Assembly: GCA_033807775.1 (NCBI GenBank)
Contig: CM066327.1
Span: forward strand, 76,886,795 to 76,950,794
DNA: 64,000 nucleotides
Direction: 5' to 3'
Origin: Saussurea involucrata
Lineage: Eukaryota; Streptophyta; Magnoliopsida; Asterales; Asteraceae
The notes below the pieces were generated by a model. The model had not been told where the DNA came from. It did no database searches and saw only the letters and a program-made list of their open reading frames with translations. Shown here piece after piece: positions 22,728 through 35,820 of this stretch. Numbering within the stretch: position 1 is the stretch's first letter; every line of letters starts with the position of its first letter. A program made the position numbers and the translations under genes.

Positions 22728-23189
22728 GTTGTAACACCCATAAATTGTCATTACGAATGTTACGTAATCTGAAACAGTTTCTCTAAAGATGCCCCAAAAT
22801 TACAGCTAAATTAAAACTTTAGACCGCTTACAACGGAATACTTTAAAACAATAAATATGTAACTTAAATGTTAGTCTGCCCCATATCGGGTTGCGTTACA
22901 ACATTTATCCATAAAAGACGTCTGCATATGAGTATTTAACTTAAATGGACATGACAAGTCTCTATGTGTGCCATTTTCTTTTATCCAACCTGAAATTTTC
23001 TGTCCCTGAGATGAATACTATAGTCAGCTCATAAAATTCAGCGAGTTCATGGTTTGTGTGAACAAAATCATTTCATATCATACATAATTAACTTGTAAAC
23101 CTTGTACCAAATAGTATGCATTTTCTGATAAACATGCAACACTAAAAGAAAAAAAGATCTCATAAATTTTTTTGTTAGGTATGGGTCAT

Positions 23190-23410
23190 TTTGTCACTGG
23201 CATTCCTTGGGTTGTCCAACCTGCACCGGACACCCGTTACGGGGTCTTGCCACTTGTTGTGTGGCTTACTGATCAAATGCCCACCCATTAAAACTTATCA
23301 TTTTGTCACTGCATTCCCTAGGTTATCCGACATGCCCTTGTCTGAACACTTTACGAGGTCGTGCCACTTGTCGTCGGACTTACTGGTCAAATGCTCACCT
23401 GTTAAGTTAA
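23190..23410. repeat. Two tandem ~115-bp units
   Basis: Both units contain TTTTGTCACTG, a GTC(T/G)TGCCACTTGT block and GG(T/C)CAAATGC-like ends, diverged about 20 percent by eye. Confidence 0.7.
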
Positions 23411-24193
23411 AATTGATTATAAAATCTTCATATGAAATAACATTCTAGAGTTATTTGAAAACAAAATTATCACATAACATGCAGCTGAACATAAATAACA
23501 TACATATAAAAACATATGGCATCATGTATGTAAACTGAAACATCATGCATATGTACACATCACCATATAAATCATATAATGTTGAAAATAAATTTTGTAT
23601 GTAGGTATGCTTCCTATTGTAAGTCTCATGAAGACTTACATGTCCGTGTAGATCGATTACTGATAGCTCTTGATTGAAAACCTACACATTTCATACCATA
23701 ATCTCATTAATGACTTAATTTCTCCACAGGTCAACAATAGTAAAACTCGAGTCGACCTAAAGTCCCCTAAAATTGAGTTTCTTAATGTCCCAAATATCTC
23801 ACTTTAATCTTATTGTTAAAAATCCTTGTGGGTTAAGCGAGGGAAAAGAAAACCCTTGGTTGACCGAGTCAACCTCGACTAACTTTAGTCAAACCCCAAG
23901 TCTAAAACTCGATTTACGTCTCAAACGTCAAAATAATCATTTTATAAACTTATAAATCCGCCTCTCCAAATTAAAGCGTCACAATCAATAATTAACTCAA
24001 GTTACGACGTTTTAATCCCACTACTAAATCATCAAATAGTTTAATAAATTTCTAAGTGCTACGCTTGGTAATGATTATTGACGTCGTTTTATCATTTTAA
24101 CAACTAATAGAAACATATGTTCCAAATTAAGGTGTCCTAAACGATTGATAATATCAAATTACGACACCTTTAAGTCATTTATTAAAGAGTGAA

Positions 24194-24452
24194 TTACACC
24201 GGTGGTCCCTATGGTTTACCCAAAATTCGGATTTGGTTCTTAAAGTACACAAACTATGGTGGGGTCCCTAACTTTTTGATTTACTTTCACTCATGGTCCT
24301 TTTATGTTAAGCAGGACCACAAGTGATAGTAAATTAAACATAGAAGGACCATGAGTGAAAGTAAATAAAAAAATCTAGGGACCATCACCGTACATAGTGT
24401 ACTTTAGGGACCAAATCCAAAATTTGGGTAAACACAGGGACCACCGATGTAA
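24194..24452. mobile_element. Fold-back MITE
   Basis: Arms of about 110 bp, beginning TTACACCGGTGGTCCCT and ending AGGGACCACCGATGTAA, are inverted copies with indels. Only a short loop separates them. No coding. Confidence 0.75.
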
Positions 24453-25505
24453 TAAATTAATATATTAATTTTCTAAAATAAATTAATATATTAAACAAAT
24501 ATATAATTAATTTTTAATATATTAATTAGCAAAAGCTAACTTTTGGTTGGACTTCATTTTAAATTATAACTCCAAATGAGATAAATCTTATATGTAAGGA
24601 GCCCAAAATAATAGTTTTATATATAAGGCCCAACATTTACCCAAATCAGATAAATATTTATATTTAAGGAACCCAAAATAATACTTTTATATACAAGCCC
24701 CAACATTTAACCAAAATAAAAAAAAAATCGAAATCCAATCTGATAAAAGACCCAACTAAAAAAAAGGCCTTGGCTGCCATTTCTCGTCAACTCAGCGTCG
24801 GCCGCCGGCCATCATGTCTGAACATTGTTAACCTCGTTTCTCCGTCGTTTCGCCGTCGGCCATCATATTCTTGCATTTTTTTTATCCTTGGTAACATTTT
24901 CCTCATTAAATGAGCCAAGAATCGTGTAAAATGGTTGAACAAACTCGCATTTTGAGTCCAAATGTTTGGTTTTTTAACCGAACCTGACAAACTTTGAACA
25001 TGAAAACAAACCTTTTAAACCTAGATAAGGGACTAGAGACCGATTGGGTTTGATAGAGAACTTAAAAACGAAGCTAAAGACATGAAAATCACGAGATTCC
25101 ACTGAATATCTTATCTTGAATCGTAGAAAAACCGAAAACCCGAGCATGAACTTTAAGCACCGATTTGTCTCTCAAAACTCCATTATTTTTTTTAAATGCT
25201 TTGGACAGTTTTATTCATTGATAGTTTGGATATACATTTAAGCAAAAATCTTGGCATATTAGTCGAATAAAGTAACCAGGGCCGGTCCTGAGATTTCGGA
25301 TGCCCATGGCGAAAGACAAAAAAAAGGCCCCTATATTACGAGAACGAAAAACAATTTAACGGGGTTTGGAACCTAGTCAAGCTAGGCGACTCATCCCCAC
25401 GCCGGGTCTTTATTAAAAGAAACAAAAATAGTACAACGAGGGGGACATAAACCAAAACCCCGTATAATAGAACATAAAATACATTTCTGAATAACAGCAT
25501 CATTA

Positions 25506-25789
25506 GGGGCTGTTTGTTTACCTCTTAATAGTTCCATTAAGAGGCAACTTATGACTCGCTAAGAGGTGAATCTTGTTTGGCAAAAACATGTTTGCCTCTT
25601 AACAGTTCTAAAACCCTATGAAATGATTTTGTATCTTGGGTCTTCCTTAACCATTCAGCACCGTAATTTAATTCTGAACAATTACCAAACAACCATATTT
25701 CATTTTGCGCTATATCATAAGAGCATCTTGATCATTCTGACCACTTAATCATCGTGCACTAAACCATTCAGCAACTGCCAAACAACCCC
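25506..25789. mobile_element. PIF/Harbinger MITE inside Pack-hAT
   Basis: Ends GGGGCTGTTTG and CAAACAACCCC, 284 bp, with TTA on both sides (3-bp target duplication). In the Pack-hATs at 13272 and 28371 the right end is deleted. Confidence 0.78.
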
Positions 25790-25938
25790 TTAGTCTTATT
25801 TGCTTGATTTTTCCAAAATTAAATCGTGCAAATTATGCACAAATCATAATTTTCTAAAGTTTTGGTTTGACAATTTCAAGTTATGCATGCATAGTCTTGT
25901 GATGGTAACACTTTGTTATTCTTTTTTATGCACTCTAG

Positions 25939-26161
25939 GCAACCCAGGAAATATTTCCACATATTCTTTTGAAGGGACCTAAAGGGTCAGGGAGGAAAGC
26001 ATTGACAATAGCCCTACTACGTGAGATATATGGAGATGCTTCCCGGAATGTAATTTTACTATATTCAGTATATTGAGCCTTCAAGATTTGTACACGAATA
26101 CTTAGATTGTTCATTTTCCTTTTTGCAGATAACTCATGATTTAAGATACTTCCAAATTCAG
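25939..26161 (+). pseudogene. Captured RFC subunit 3-like exons, third copy
   Basis: Two of the three captured exons (25939-26049 and 26129-26161) with intact splice borders. The second exon reads ITHDLRYFQIQ where the other copies have ISHDLRYFQIQ. The third exon is absent because the element is cut at 26271. Confidence 0.7.
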
Positions 26162-26271
26162 GTATGCAAAGGTTGATAGGTTTTTAGAATATGTTTTGAC
26201 TCGATACTAGAAACAAAACAAATATGCATGGGTCTATATATATGTCTCTAATGTGTCTTTACCAAATTAGT

Positions 26272-28358
26272 TGTAAAGCCCGTATTCCGATATGGTTTTG
26301 GTTTTGGTTTTTCGTTTCTATTTAATTGTATATAATTGTTTAATTGATCTTGTATTATTAAGTCTTGTCGGGAAAAACCTTATTCGTAAACATTTTGGTC
26401 CTAAAGAGTTAAAGAGTAAAATCCTAAATGATTGTGGAATAATTTTGGCAATGCTTTAAGTTGAGGGACCAAATGAGGCTTCTCTTGGAAATGTGCATGG
26501 ATCGGCCCATGAGGACCAATCCCACCCTACCTCTCTCGTTTTCCTTCCTGCTATGAAAAAGAAAAAGAAACACAGCAACCCTATTATTGTTTTGTTTCTT
26601 CCTTGCTGCGCCGTGGAGCCCCCAACCAAGCCGCACCTCCCTTTCTCCTTGTTTCTTGCTGCTGCCGTGAACAACCCACCTTCACCGCCGCCGTTGTGGC
26701 TGTTTTGCCGGCCGGAGAAAGAGAGAGAGAGAGCACCGAGGGAGAAGAGAGCAGCGAAAGGGAGAGTAGCGAGGGAGAAAGAGGACCAGCCGGTGATCGG
26801 AGTCCCCTTCGATTGCTGCTAAGTTTCGTCGCAAGGTAAGTTTCCCCTCGTTTGTTCCTTTTCGTTGCCACCGAAAACCACCACCGCCGCCGCTGCAGCC
26901 TTGGCTGCCGGCGGCGTGGCCACCAGCGTGCACCACCAGCGCAAGGCGGCGTGGTGCGTGGTCGAGAGTAGTGAGCCGGGTGGGTGTGGGGGTTTAGGGA
27001 AGTCGGGGTAGTCTAAGGGTTCGTTTTAATCTTGTCTCGTGGTGTTTTCGTAAACGCCGCCGTCGCCGCCGGCGACCACCACTGCCGGAGGTGGCAGTGG
27101 GTGGTGCGCGGTTGAACCCAGCCCTTGTGACCTAAAAACCTGTTAGGGTGAACCTCCGTTGTAAACCCGAATCGTTAAACCTCAAACCGTTTTATAAAAT
27201 CGTCAATTTATGTGAAAAACGTCCTTCTGCCACTGTTTTGTGTCAACCATAACTTTTTCGTCGTAACTCCGTTTGAGCCGAAACTGGCGCCCACGGTTCA
27301 AGTTCAGGGTCGAGCACGTTTTCCGTGTTTTAGCGAAAAACTGGTTCGACCTCTAACTAGGCGAAAAAGTGGTCGCAAGTTCGGTGTTTCGTCATTTCAT
27401 GTGAAAACTTCTGGAATCTGCCTTGATCTTGCGAAAATCATAACTTTCTGCTCGTAACTCGGTTTGGGGTGAAACCGGTGTCAAAAGTTCCCTTTTTGAG
27501 TCTAGAAACTTTTCTGTGTTTTGTGAAAAACCCAGTTCGGGACGTAGCATGGGTCGATTTGTCGTTTTATACTGAAAGGTGCTGAATTTCGCTGTTACGG
27601 AATCTGTTTTTGTAAAATCCGTAGTAAATTGTAGAAAAATCGTTAGGAGGCGTATAATATGTCCTTGGAACCCTAACTCAGAGTACTTTCTGGTCATGAA
27701 ATAATATTGGGAATTTTCTGGGTTTAAAGGGGTCGAAACAGGTCCCGAACAGACCTGTTTAGTGAGAACGGAAAAATAGTTTTAGTGACGGTTTAAGCGT
27801 GTGTCGTGTCATAGGGTCCGGGTCTTGTATTGACACGTTTTAACATGCATTTAGGTGCTGGGAAGTGACCGTAATTGTGAAGCTTGAATTGTGTTATTAA
27901 GCTGGGCGCGCATTCGAGGTGAGTTCTCTCACTGTGTAGTTAGGGGTTGTATGCATGTCATAATAGTTTGTATGTACTATTGTCTTTGTGGTGTGAACTA
28001 GTTGTTTGTGGTGTGTAATATTTGATTGGTTTGGATGCTTGGTATAAATGTGTTACATTACAATTCGGTGGGACCGAGGCCTCGATGGTACTGAGGTGTC
28101 AGTTACATTACAATTCGGTGGGACCGAGGCCTCGATGGTACTGAGGTGTTGGATACATTACAATTCGGTGGAACCGAGGCCTCAATGGTACTGAGGTGTT
28201 GGATACATTGCAATTCGGTGGGACCGAGGCCTCGATGGTACTGAGGTGTTGGATACATATTTACTTGTAGATGTTTACTCGTTTTATGTAACTGTGATGT
28301 TGTTGCTTATGTGCGGATAGGGGTGATGTGTATATAATTCCTATCTGCGCATGTGTTG
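26272..28358 (+). mobile_element. Truncated LTR-like block
   Basis: Starts TGTAAAGCCCG, a plausible LTR terminus, immediately after the cut Pack-hAT. AT-rich U3-like start, then a GC-rich stretch (26600-26940) and a GT-rich leader with the 50-bp repeats at 28054-28258. The 3' terminus is missing; the block ends at the 12-bp flank GAATAAAGTAAC of the next Pack-hAT. Small frames in the GC-rich part are not convincing genes. Confidence 0.6.
28054..28258. repeat. 50-bp tandem repeat x 4, copy 2
   Basis: Same array as 12955-13159. Confidence 0.92.
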
Positions 28359-28988
28359 GAATAAAGTAACCAGGGCCGGTCCTGAGATTTCGGATGCCCA
28401 TGGCGAAAGACAAAAAAAAGGCCACTATATTACGAGAACGAAAAACAATTTAACGGGGTTTGGAACCTAGTCAAGCTAGGCGGCTCATCCCCACGCCGGG
28501 TCTTTATTAAAAGAAACAAAAATAGTACAACGAGGGGGACATAAACCAAAACCCCGTATAATAGAACATAAAATACATTTCTGAATAACAACATCATTAG
28601 GGGCTGTTTGTTTACCTCTTAATAGTTCCATTAAGAGGCAACTTATGACTCGCTAAGAGGTGAATCTTGTTTGGCAAAAAAATGTTTGCCTCTTAACAGT
28701 TCTAAAACCCTATGAAATGATTTTGTATCTTGGGTCTTCCTTAACCATTCAGCACCGTAATTTAATTCTGAACAATTACCAAACAACCATATTTCATTTT
28801 GCGCTATATCATAAGAGCATATTGATCATTCTGACCACTTAATCATCGTGCACTAAACCATTCAACAACTGCCAAGTGCAGATTATGCACAAATCATGAT
28901 TTTCTAAAGTTTTGGTTTGACAATTTCAAGTTATGCATGCATAGTCTTGTGATGGTAACACTTTGTTATTCTTTTTTATGCACTCTAG

Positions 28989-29737
28989 GCAACCCAGGAA
29001 ATATTTCCACATATTCTTTTGAAGGGACCTAAAGGGTCAGGGAGGAAAGCATTGACAATGGCCCTACTACGTGAGATATATGGAGATGCTTCCCGAAATG
29101 TAATTTTACTATATTCAGTATATTGAGCCTTCAAGATTTGTACACGAATACTTAGATTGTTCATTTTCCTTTTTGCAGATATCTCATGATTTAAGATACT
29201 TCCAGATTCAGGTATGCAAAGTTTGATAGGTTTTTAGAATGTGTTTTGACTCGATACTAGAAACAAAACAAATATGCATGGGTCTATATATATGTCTCTA
29301 ATGTGTCTTTACCAAATTAGTAATCGTAAAATTAGTAATGAAGAAAAAAAGAAAGGGAAAAAACTATATCAATATGTTATCACATGACAAGTTTCTACAC
29401 CTTGCAAAGATTATTTAAGCAAGTTGTCTTGCTATTGAGAGGTATCAAGAGTATAATGATTTTTATATAATCTTCAATGGATACTATATCGTCCTTGCAT
29501 TAACTGTTAATCAAATTTCACTTCACATGGTTATATATCTGTTGTCAATTTGGTCTTAGGAAACAAGGCTGACTCAAGTAGCAGTTCCTTTAACCTCAAG
29601 TGCGCACCATATAGAGCTTAATGTGTACTTGGAAGCTAATGCTAGATATGCTCTTATGGCTTCAGTCAAGGAAATAAGCAGCAACCATTCAGTTGCTCCT
29701 GAGATCAGCACAATTAATTTGAAGCCAGATTATACAG
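28989..29737 (+). pseudogene. Captured RFC subunit 3-like gene fragment, copy 2
   Basis: Exons 28989-29099, 29179-29211 and 29560-29737, identical in layout to copy 1 and open across all three. Carries the Walker A-like motif of an AAA+ clamp-loader subunit. No start codon, promoter or C-terminal domain is visible; a chimeric transcript would depend on outside sequences. Confidence 0.72.
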
Positions 29738-30155
29738 GTTCCGTTCATTTTAAGTCTTGAAATTTCTTCTACAACGTTTGATTTCATATTTGAAGCAAAT
29801 GCACAACAATCCAGATTCCAGCAGGCAAAATGAACAACAAACCAACAGGCAAAATCAAAATGCAAGCAAACCACAGTTCAAAAAAGGATAGAAAACACCT
29901 GATTTAGCCATTTAGGGCAGAAGGCAGAAGCAAATCAAGCAACTGCAAATCTACATGTAAATCCCCCAAACTCCATATAAGGCAAGTTTCTGTCAAAACC
30001 ACCAAAAGGTTACTTAAAATTTAATCTTGACACAAAAATTAGGGTTTTTATGTTACTCTTTTTCTTCTATAAAATGGGCAATAAAATAAAAAAAAATTGA
30101 AATAAAAAGTGAAGATTTACATGGATAAAACTCTTTGGTCAGTTTGATTGGAACT

Positions 30156-30264
30156 TGGCAAGTAATACCATTCCATAAACATGGGGTTTCATCATTATCA
30201 ACCCAATTGGTCAAAACATTCTTGGTGTCATTCAAAGTTTGTTTGAACTCCAGCAAAGCTAAAC
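30156..30264 (-). pseudogene. Captured LRR receptor kinase N-terminal fragment, copy 2
   Basis: Same LRRNT_2 fragment as 15057-15165 (LALLEFKQTLND ... NGITCQ), bounded by a splice acceptor and a possible donor. No LRR or kinase region follows. Confidence 0.7.
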
Positions 30265-30612
30265 CTAAAAAAACAAGAAAACAGCCTTACAACCATTAAA
30301 ACGATGGTTACGATGCATCTAAAGACACCAAAAAAACACAACTTTTTGGGTTTAGTGATTACCATCTTGGGTGAGAGCAAACAGCAAGCAATCGAGCAAG
30401 CAATCGCACTCAGCATTCAGCAACAGCAATCCAGCAAGCAATCGCACATTCGCACGCAGGCTCTCGACTTCTCGTTCTCGTCTCTCACTGTCAATGAAAT
30501 ACAACATACTGATTAAATTAAAAACCCTATATGATAGTATGATTTTGAGGCCCCTGCTGGACCTGGGGCCCATGGCCCAAGCCACACTTGCCATGGGCCA
30601 GGGCCGGCCCTG

Positions 30613-31961
30613 AAAGTAACCAATAGCAAGCCTCAAAACTCAATCACCGTTAAGTCCTTTTCAATACTAGATATGTCATAATTACACAACAGGTCCCTCA
30701 ACTTTGAACCAACTGATTTCTACACTAACGCTGAACTATTAAAGAATGTCATTCGGTCCCCTGCTTTAATGTTTTGGCCAAAATTTCATTTTTCATCTAT
30801 GATCTGGAATTTTCTTTCATATTTAGTCCGATTGAACCTAAACTCCTTTCTTAACTTCACGCTTTCATTAAATACCATACTTACCCGTTCCAACTATTTT
30901 TTTCTTTATAATTTTGGTCCACTAAAATAAAAACCAATTTTATTTTATTTTATCTTTCCTTTCCTTTTCTTTTTATATTAGTTTATTTGCCCAATTTTGG
31001 GAGGGTGTCACATGTGCTTCATCATCAACAACACAATCAAAATGATTGCATACGAAACAATATGTTAATTTTCTAAACAATTCATAATAGCATTTCATAC
31101 GTGAAACCATCATCATATGTTCTTCATCATCAACAACACAATCAAAATGATTACATAAAAAATACTATAAGATTTTGAAAATGATTACATAAAAAATACT
31201 AATATACATATAAGGTTGGGTTCCGGTGATAAGTTAAGTTAACGTGAGAAGCGTGAGAAGTGATTATCAACCGTTAGGATGAGATGCACTGACATAAGAT
31301 GCACCGAGATGTACCAGATCAATCACCGTATCAAGCGCAATTAATGGATGGGCTTGAGATTAAAAATTATCGAGGGTTCATATCCGCTTCTCACGCTTCT
31401 CATATTAACTCAACTTCTCATATGATTTTCCGCGCGTATGTATAAAAGAAATGGTTCAAGTTGAGGACTAACATTTGAATCCTACGTTGTTTTTATCTCT
31501 TCAAATCAAGTAAACTTATCTTTTAACCAAGATTAATTTACCCCAAAAACAATTCAACCAAGATTAATTTACCCCAAAAACAATTCAACCAAGTATCGAG
31601 GGATGAATAAAATAGGGTCATGTGGGTTAAGTTTTTTATCCATTCGAGGTAGACATAGGTGGACAATTGCAAAAGAATAAGCCGGAAACATAATAACAAA
31701 TATCATGTGGGTTGTAGATAAAATAGGGTCATGTGGGTTGTAGGTTGCGCTCCTATTGAAGGGAAAATTAATTAAAAATTGCAAGAATTTGTAAGAAATT
31801 AATACGTACGAAGCACCTTCGAAGTTAAAAGAAGGACGCCTGATGAGCACAAATCTGAAGTAGCCACAATGACATCAAAACAGGCTAGAGTTAATATATG
31901 GCAAAAATCTTAAGTAGCCACAATGACTAAAGTTCTACCACTTGAGGACAGTAATATCTAA
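30613..31961. other. Non-coding block, copy 2
   Basis: Equivalent of 15514-16862, including the dispersed ~70-bp repeat at 31051-31119 and the inverted-repeat element at 31230-31417. No gene seen. Confidence 0.5.
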
Positions 31962-32191
31962 GGGCATCTACAATGGTAAATCTTTATGAAAGACTTGAAA
32001 AAAATATAAAAAATATGTTGGTCCCACCAATTTCTACTTTCTCTCTCTCTCGTCTCTCACATTCATTATTTCAAAGACTTGAGGAATATCAAGCCTTTGA
32101 TGAGTAAAATCATTTTCAAGCTTTGTCTACAATAGTCAAGTCTTCTTCAAGTCTTTCATCAAGCTCTCTTCAAATACCATTGGAGATGCTC
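31962..32191. mobile_element. PIF/Harbinger (Tourist-like) MITE, copy 2
   Basis: Same ends and TAA target duplication as 16863-17092. Confidence 0.8.
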
Positions 32192-32335
32192 TAATTACCA
32201 AGAGTTCACAATGAATCTAATTGCATGTATAATAAGAGAGATGGTTTACAATGCATAAAAAAGTATCGAATACATAATTGTAAACTAATAACATACCAAA
32301 ACTAATAAACCCAAAACAAGAAATTACAATATATA

Positions 32336-32779
32336 TCAATCAGATTCGTCACTAGACCAATACTGAGCTACATAATTATCATTAGCTTCACTTAATTCTA
32401 CATCATCAATATCAACATCCTCATCTTCATCCACGTCCTTATCCTCATCCTCATCCTCATCATTAATGAAGTCTTCATCATCCACAACAGGAGCGGTAGG
32501 GATATCATCAACTAAACTTGATTGACCACGTCTTTCTTAACTCATACAGGGCAATTCAATTAAGTCAACGATCAACTCAAAATCGGACGAACTATTTTCA
32601 TGTACGACATCTATCTCATTAACAACATTGATACTTGGATGATCCCAGATTTTACGATGATTAACATATTCCACAACCCTCCAATTACGGTTTTGAGACG
32701 GATCTTCCATGTTATGTTTTAGTTCAAGAGAAGACCAATTCAACTCGAAGAAGATACCCCGTTTTATTGAAGTTTTCAT
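32336..32779 (-). pseudogene. CACTA-type DUF4216-like protein C-terminus, copy 2
   Basis: Same as 17237-17680, with the single in-frame TAA and the acidic tail. Tentative. Confidence 0.4.
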
Positions 32780-33366
32780 ATATCTAACACCGTTAAAGAC
32801 GTCAAACTATAAGCACATGTTGGAAGTTTTGTCAAAGAATATCAAAAATCACTTTGAACCATGCCGAGTAAATCTAGGTGATATCTATTCTAATTTTGAT
32901 TCGTTAACTAGCAAATGATTTTAAACAAATTTATTGGCAATTAACATTCATTTCAAACATGTTGGATATCAAATTAATACTTCCATAAAAGAAATCCCGT
33001 TAGAGTTAATAATGTTCTAAATAACGTATAAATCTGATAAATCAAGATCAATATCCATATACTCAAAATCAAACTCGTCTAACTCCTAATGAAATATGAT
33101 AAAATATTTGAGAATAGTGATGGCCAAACCGACCCGACCCGACCCGATCGGGCAACCCGAACTGGAACCGATAAAAAACCGGGCCCAGCCCGACCCGGTC
33201 AAAAACCGGTTTCCAGTCCGATGGACGGGTCCGGTTTGGGTTTTTATAGATTTCTCCGGCCCGACCCGGCCCGAAACCGATTTTTTAAAAAAAAAACTAG
33301 CCGTTATAGAGCCGTTGGAACCCAATTTTGGCCGTTTTTTTGGTCATTTTTCACCCTCCAACCCCA

Positions 33367-33374
33367 TATAAATA
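33367..33374 (+). promoter_or_regulatory. TATA box of hAT transposase, copy 2
   Basis: TATAAATA, 169 bp before the ATG at 33536. Confidence 0.5.
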
Positions 33375-33535
33375 CTAGGGGTGTTATGGTTCATATCACC
33401 ACCTTACAAAACGCAAAAAACGCATACAATTCTCATTTCTCGGCTCTCGCTATATTCGTTTCTCGCAAATTCTACTATACAATCTCTAGTTCTCTAGTCT
33501 CTAGTCTCTACTCTCTAGTCTCTACTATCAAAAAA

Positions 33536-35820
33536 ATGGCCGAACAAAATTACAACGTTGTTGCCGAGCATGGACGAAAAGCACCGGTTTGGGAGCATTT
33601 CAACTTGGTGATGTTTTCCAACGGTACAAAAAAGCGCAATGCAAACGGTGTGGAGATTTCCTTCAAGCCGCCTCAAATAGCACGTTAAAGCGCCACTTCG
33701 AGGAGAGATGCAAGAGGTTGAAATCGGGTGACGATCCAAGTCAACCCATACTTGACAATTCCGGTCAAGTATGGTCGTATAATGAGGATATCGCCCGACA
33801 ATTGCAAATGAAATGTGTCATTCAAGTGGGGTTGCCGTTCGGACATTTCGACAATCGTCACATTACGAACATGATCAAACAAGGGTTCCAACCACGCTAC
33901 AAGGGTTCGGTAAGCCGTCAAACTCTTCGGCATGATGCTTTAAAACTTTGGAATACGGCTAAAAAAAATATGCGAGAAATGTTTTTAAACTTACCCAACA
34001 AAGTTTCTTTAACTTGTGATGTATGGAGCGCACCATTCGGATTGCCACAATCTTATATATGCATAACGGCACATTGGATTGTGCCGGGATCGTGGCAATT
34101 ATGCAAACGTGTAATCACGTTTGAGCACTTTGGTTCGCCACATTTGGGTGACCGTCAGTTTTCTATAATTATGAGATGTCTTTATTATTATAATTTAAAA
34201 AATAAAGTTATTAGTATTTCGTTTGATAATGCTAGTAATAATACGGCATGCGTACAAAAATTAGGTTTGGCTTTATCCCCTATTTTAGAGGAAAAATTAT
34301 TTCATACACGTTGCGCACACATAATAAACTTAGTTGTTCAAGACGGCTTAAGTTGCCTTAATGAGCCTTTAACTAAGTTTAGGCTTATGTTACGCCGGAT
34401 TTTCACAAAAGGTAAAAAAATGCAAAACGCATATAGAGAATATTGCAAAGAAGTCGGTTTTAAAGCTTTGGGACCGGCACACGATATGTCGGTTCGATGG
34501 AATTCGACTTGAAAAATGATGGATAATTTAATAAGACAAAAACAATATATTCAAGCATTTTATAACGTTTATTACCCGAAAAACACGATAACTGATGATG
34601 ATTGGCAAATGATTTATGGCTTTCACCATATTTTGGGCGATTTCAAAACTGCAACAACTATCTTATCCGGTATTTATTATCCAACGAGCCCTTTACTTTT
34701 AAATCAAATATATATATTTTGGCAAGTAAAATTTGCTCAATACGAAACGGATGACAACTTTCACGACGTGGTCAAACCAATGAAAGCAAAATTGGTAAAA
34801 TATTTTAAAGAGATCCCCTTCACTTTTCTTTGTGCCGCGGCATTAAACCCGTATTTAAATGTTACGGGTGTCGAAGTTTTAATACAATCAATATGTTTCT
34901 CGTTTGGTTTGGATTCGTCTACAAATAATTCTTTTTCAAGGAAACGCATACACCAATTTAATAATGATTTTCATCAATTATTTGAGATTTATAGAGTTAA
35001 TTATGGGGGAGGAAGCCAACAAACCCCTACAACTCAAATGTTTTCACCGGGTTCTAGTAGCAGCCGTGGCCGAAACCGACAAGACTTAATGTCAACTTTA
35101 ATGCAATCGGTTGCCATGGAATCTACTAAAAAAACTAGATATGATGTGGATAATTTGGGTGAATTCAATCAATACATACGTACTAATTTTATAACGGCAT
35201 CCTCCACAAACGTCGTAGATGTTGAATCACTAGATTTATTAGAATGGTGGAAAAATAAACAACCGAGTTTCCCGATTATGGCGACTATTGCCCTTGATAT
35301 ACTAACAATCCAAGTTAGTACCGTAGCTTCGGAGTCGGCTTTTTCTCTTAGTGGCAGGATCATATCGGAGCGTCGGACAAGATTAACCCCGCAATCGGTA
35401 GAGTGCTGCATATGTCTGAAGGATTACTTGGATGGAGAAGACCGCATTCAACATCAAACAAACCTGGAGAATGATCTAGACGGCGTGGAAGAAAACTTAG
35501 CCGAAAACGAAGCGGATGAACAACTAAGTACGCCGGGAACCGTAACCGACAATTCTGATGTTAGTAGTGTCGGTGACGTCTCCCGATACGACGATGACGA
35601 AGAAGAACCAGACACCGACCGCTTTGACGATCGGACGGCTATTACACGACTGCAGAAGTACAATACTCTTGAAGACTACAATCCAGATCAGAATCCATAC
35701 TACGCTCCATACAATCCATACAATTACAATCCATGGGGATGGGGTGATGGGGGTGGGAGTTCGGGAGCGGGACCTGGTGATGGGGGTGGGAGTTCGGGAG
35801 CGGGACCTTCGGGTGTTTAG
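33536..35820 (+). pseudogene. BED-finger hAT transposase (RICESLEEPER-like)
   Basis: About 760 codons from ATG 33536 to TAG 35818. Order: BED zinc finger (CKRCGDF ... LKRHFEERC), RNase H-like catalytic region with LTCDVWSAP and ISFDNASNNT, a linker, then the hAT dimerisation domain (WWKNKQPSFPIMATIA, VASESAFSLSGRIIS). The tail is acidic and ends with two copies of GDGGGSSGAGP. Two lesions: a frame change in the run of six A at 33628-33633 within the BED finger and a TGA at 34510-34512. The first is shared with copy 1. The long open frames suggest recent loss of function. Confidence 0.88.

Larger units (their letters stand above)
22730..25264 (-). mobile_element. Probable truncated LTR, minus strand
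   Basis: The left edge TGTAACACCC is an LTR terminus. On the minus strand the order of motifs (GAGTTCATGG-like region, then CAGGTTGG, then the terminus) resembles the 3' half of the solo LTR at 2184-5000. It holds two ~115-bp repeats (23190-23410), a fold-back MITE (24194-24452) and a ~67-bp direct repeat (24597-24710). The other terminus is not found, so the right edge is approximate. Confidence 0.45.
25277..26271. mobile_element. Pack-hAT, left part (older duplicate)
   Basis: Left end CAGGGCCGGTCCTG with left site AAAGTAAC (25269-25276). Matches the first ~1 kb of the Pack-hAT at 28371, differing at about 13 bases plus one deletion. It is cut at 26271 where an LTR-like block begins. It carries RFC3-like exons at 25939-26049 and 26129-26161 and retains a complete Harbinger MITE that the other copies have lost in part. 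Confidence 0.85.
28371..30612. mobile_element. Pack-hAT carrying two gene fragments, copy 2
   Basis: Same as 13272-15513: both ends, AAAGTAAC on each side (28363-28370, 30613-30620). The 12 bases left of it also precede the head at 25277, so this element shares its original insertion site with that one. Confidence 0.9.
19231..34328. repeat. Tandem segmental duplication, copy 2 (undeleted)
   Basis: 15.1 kb unit equivalent to copy 1 plus the 5.16 kb that copy 1 lacks (21775-26937). Its left edge is the novel junction where the hAT gene end meets the unit start, with ACT as 3-bp overlap. Its right edge is seamless with the rest of the hAT gene, so copy 2 preserves the older arrangement there. 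Confidence 0.93.

Noticed and set aside
26493..26936. Overlapping small frames in the GC-rich stretch
   Set aside because: All frames are open because of composition; inside an LTR-like block with no homology that I recognise.
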